Source of the DNA: Desulfobacteraceae bacterium 4572_19
Lineage (GTDB): Bacteria; Desulfobacterota; Desulfobacteria; Desulfobacterales; NBLS01
Length of the DNA stretch: 5,553 bases
Direction of reading: 5' to 3'
NCBI GenBank assembly: GCA_002084385.1
Contig: NBLS01000102.1
Coordinates: 1-5,553 of the forward strand
Positions 5,054-5,553 of the stretch are shown here, piece after piece; position 1 is the first letter of the stretch, and each line of letters begins with the position of its first letter. The translations under genes were made by a program, and so were the position numbers. The notes beneath the pieces were generated by a model. The model was given only the letters and a program-made list of their open reading frames with translations. It had not been told where the DNA came from and did no database searches.

Positions 5054-5553
5054 AGGCTCCACACCTTTTGGCATAGGGGCTATTTTTTCTCCACCCAAAA
5101 CATATCCGCCATCCAAACGAAGTACGCTGCCTGTCATAAATGGTGCATCGTTAATAATAAAAAGTACTGCTTTCACCACGTCTTCAAATGTACCTGTTCT
5201 TTCCACAAGGGTATGTAAACGCAATGCTTCCTTCTGCTTATCTGTTAAAAGCCCCCAACCTCTGGTGTTTTTACCATGGCGAGTATCTATAATACCAAGC
5301 ATTATTTCATTGACTCTAACATTTGGAGCTGCCAATCTTGCCCAAGTTTCTGTAAAAAGTGATATCGCACGATTGGCAGCAGCGTAACCGTCATTAAATA
5401 AATAGCTTGCAGGTCCGCACCTTCCAACAATTGCTGCTATGGATGAAAAATTTATAACAACACCATTATCAGATTTTTTAAGATAAGGAAGAGCAGAGTT
5501 AAACACCCATCTTTTTGCCCTTAAAGTTGTTTCCATTTCAAGATCCCACTGTT
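5027..5553 (-). CDS. Short-chain dehydrogenase/reductase, C-terminal part, cut by the right edge
   Basis: SDR proteins are NAD(P)-dependent oxidoreductases with a Rossmann fold. The visible part begins at about mid-protein: ALPYLK...GVVINFSS (strand 5 and catalytic Ser), then GYAAANRAISLFTETWARLA (helix 5), NVRVNEIMLGIIDT (strand 6 and the following loop), a substrate loop, and TGSVLRLDGGYVLGG near the C terminus. The frame stays open to the window edge before the in-frame ATG at 5536, so that ATG is internal and the cofactor-binding half lies outside. The usual Y-x-x-x-K reads Y-A-A-A-N, so the catalytic lysine appears replaced by asparagine. A tail GVEPLDINTKFF extends past the family-like end and overlaps the rhodanese fragment tail to tail. 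The substrate is unknown. Confidence 0.85.
   Translation of the reverse strand, partial: QWDLEMETTLRAKRWVFNSALPYLKKSDNGVVINFSSIAAIVGRCGPASYLFNDGYAAANRAISLFTETWARLAAPNVRVNEIMLGIIDTRHGKNTRGWGLLTDKQKEALRLHTLVERTGTFEDVVKAVLFIINDAPFMTGSVLRLDGGYVLGGEKIAPMPKGVEPLDINTKFF

Overview
The window is AT-rich (by eye about two thirds A+T) and comes from a Gram-negative bacterium. It carries LolA (periplasmic lipoprotein carrier) and an AsmA/TamB-type envelope protein, both of which imply an outer membrane. The wording of NadA, LolA and of the CoA-disulfide/persulfide reductase with a rhodanese tail most resembles Desulfobacterota (sulfate-reducing 'deltaproteobacteria'). That placement is from memory of the families, not from a search.

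Layout: a leftward block runs from about 3420 to 1. It reads, in transcription order, lolA (3359/3262 to 2759), nadA (2730 to 1837), a repeat-rich spacer with a possible terminator hairpin (1836 to 1598), and an AsmA/TamB-like gene (1579 through the left edge). A 320-base divergent spacer (3263 to 3582) separates it from a rightward gene for an FAD/NAD(P)H-dependent CoA-disulfide or persulfide reductase (3583 to 4824). The detached rhodanese tail of that reductase (4823 to 5053) follows in another frame. A leftward short-chain dehydrogenase enters from the right edge and overlaps the end of the rhodanese fragment tail to tail.

The most striking theme is damage. Of the five protein genes, only nadA looks complete and intact. 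The AsmA/TamB-like gene has a one-base frameshift in a homopolymer. lolA has lost the end of its signal peptide and first helix and changed frame. The reductase has lost the end of its dimerisation domain and the start of its rhodanese domain, with a frame change. The short-chain dehydrogenase is cut by the window edge and appears to lack the catalytic lysine. This points to genome decay, or to sequence/assembly error, or to both.

The second theme is repeats. There is an exact in-frame 48-bp tandem duplication in the AsmA/TamB-like gene. A 213-bp MITE-like element with 13-bp perfect terminal inverted repeats and nested hairpins lies between nadA and the AsmA/TamB-like gene. A 96-bp near-perfect palindrome lies in the lolA/reductase divergent spacer, and its arms end in outward-facing -35-like hexamers next to operator-like dyads. 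I see no RNA gene, CRISPR array, transposase or convincing new multi-gene defence or metabolic system. The non-coding repeat elements are the parts least explained by known genes.
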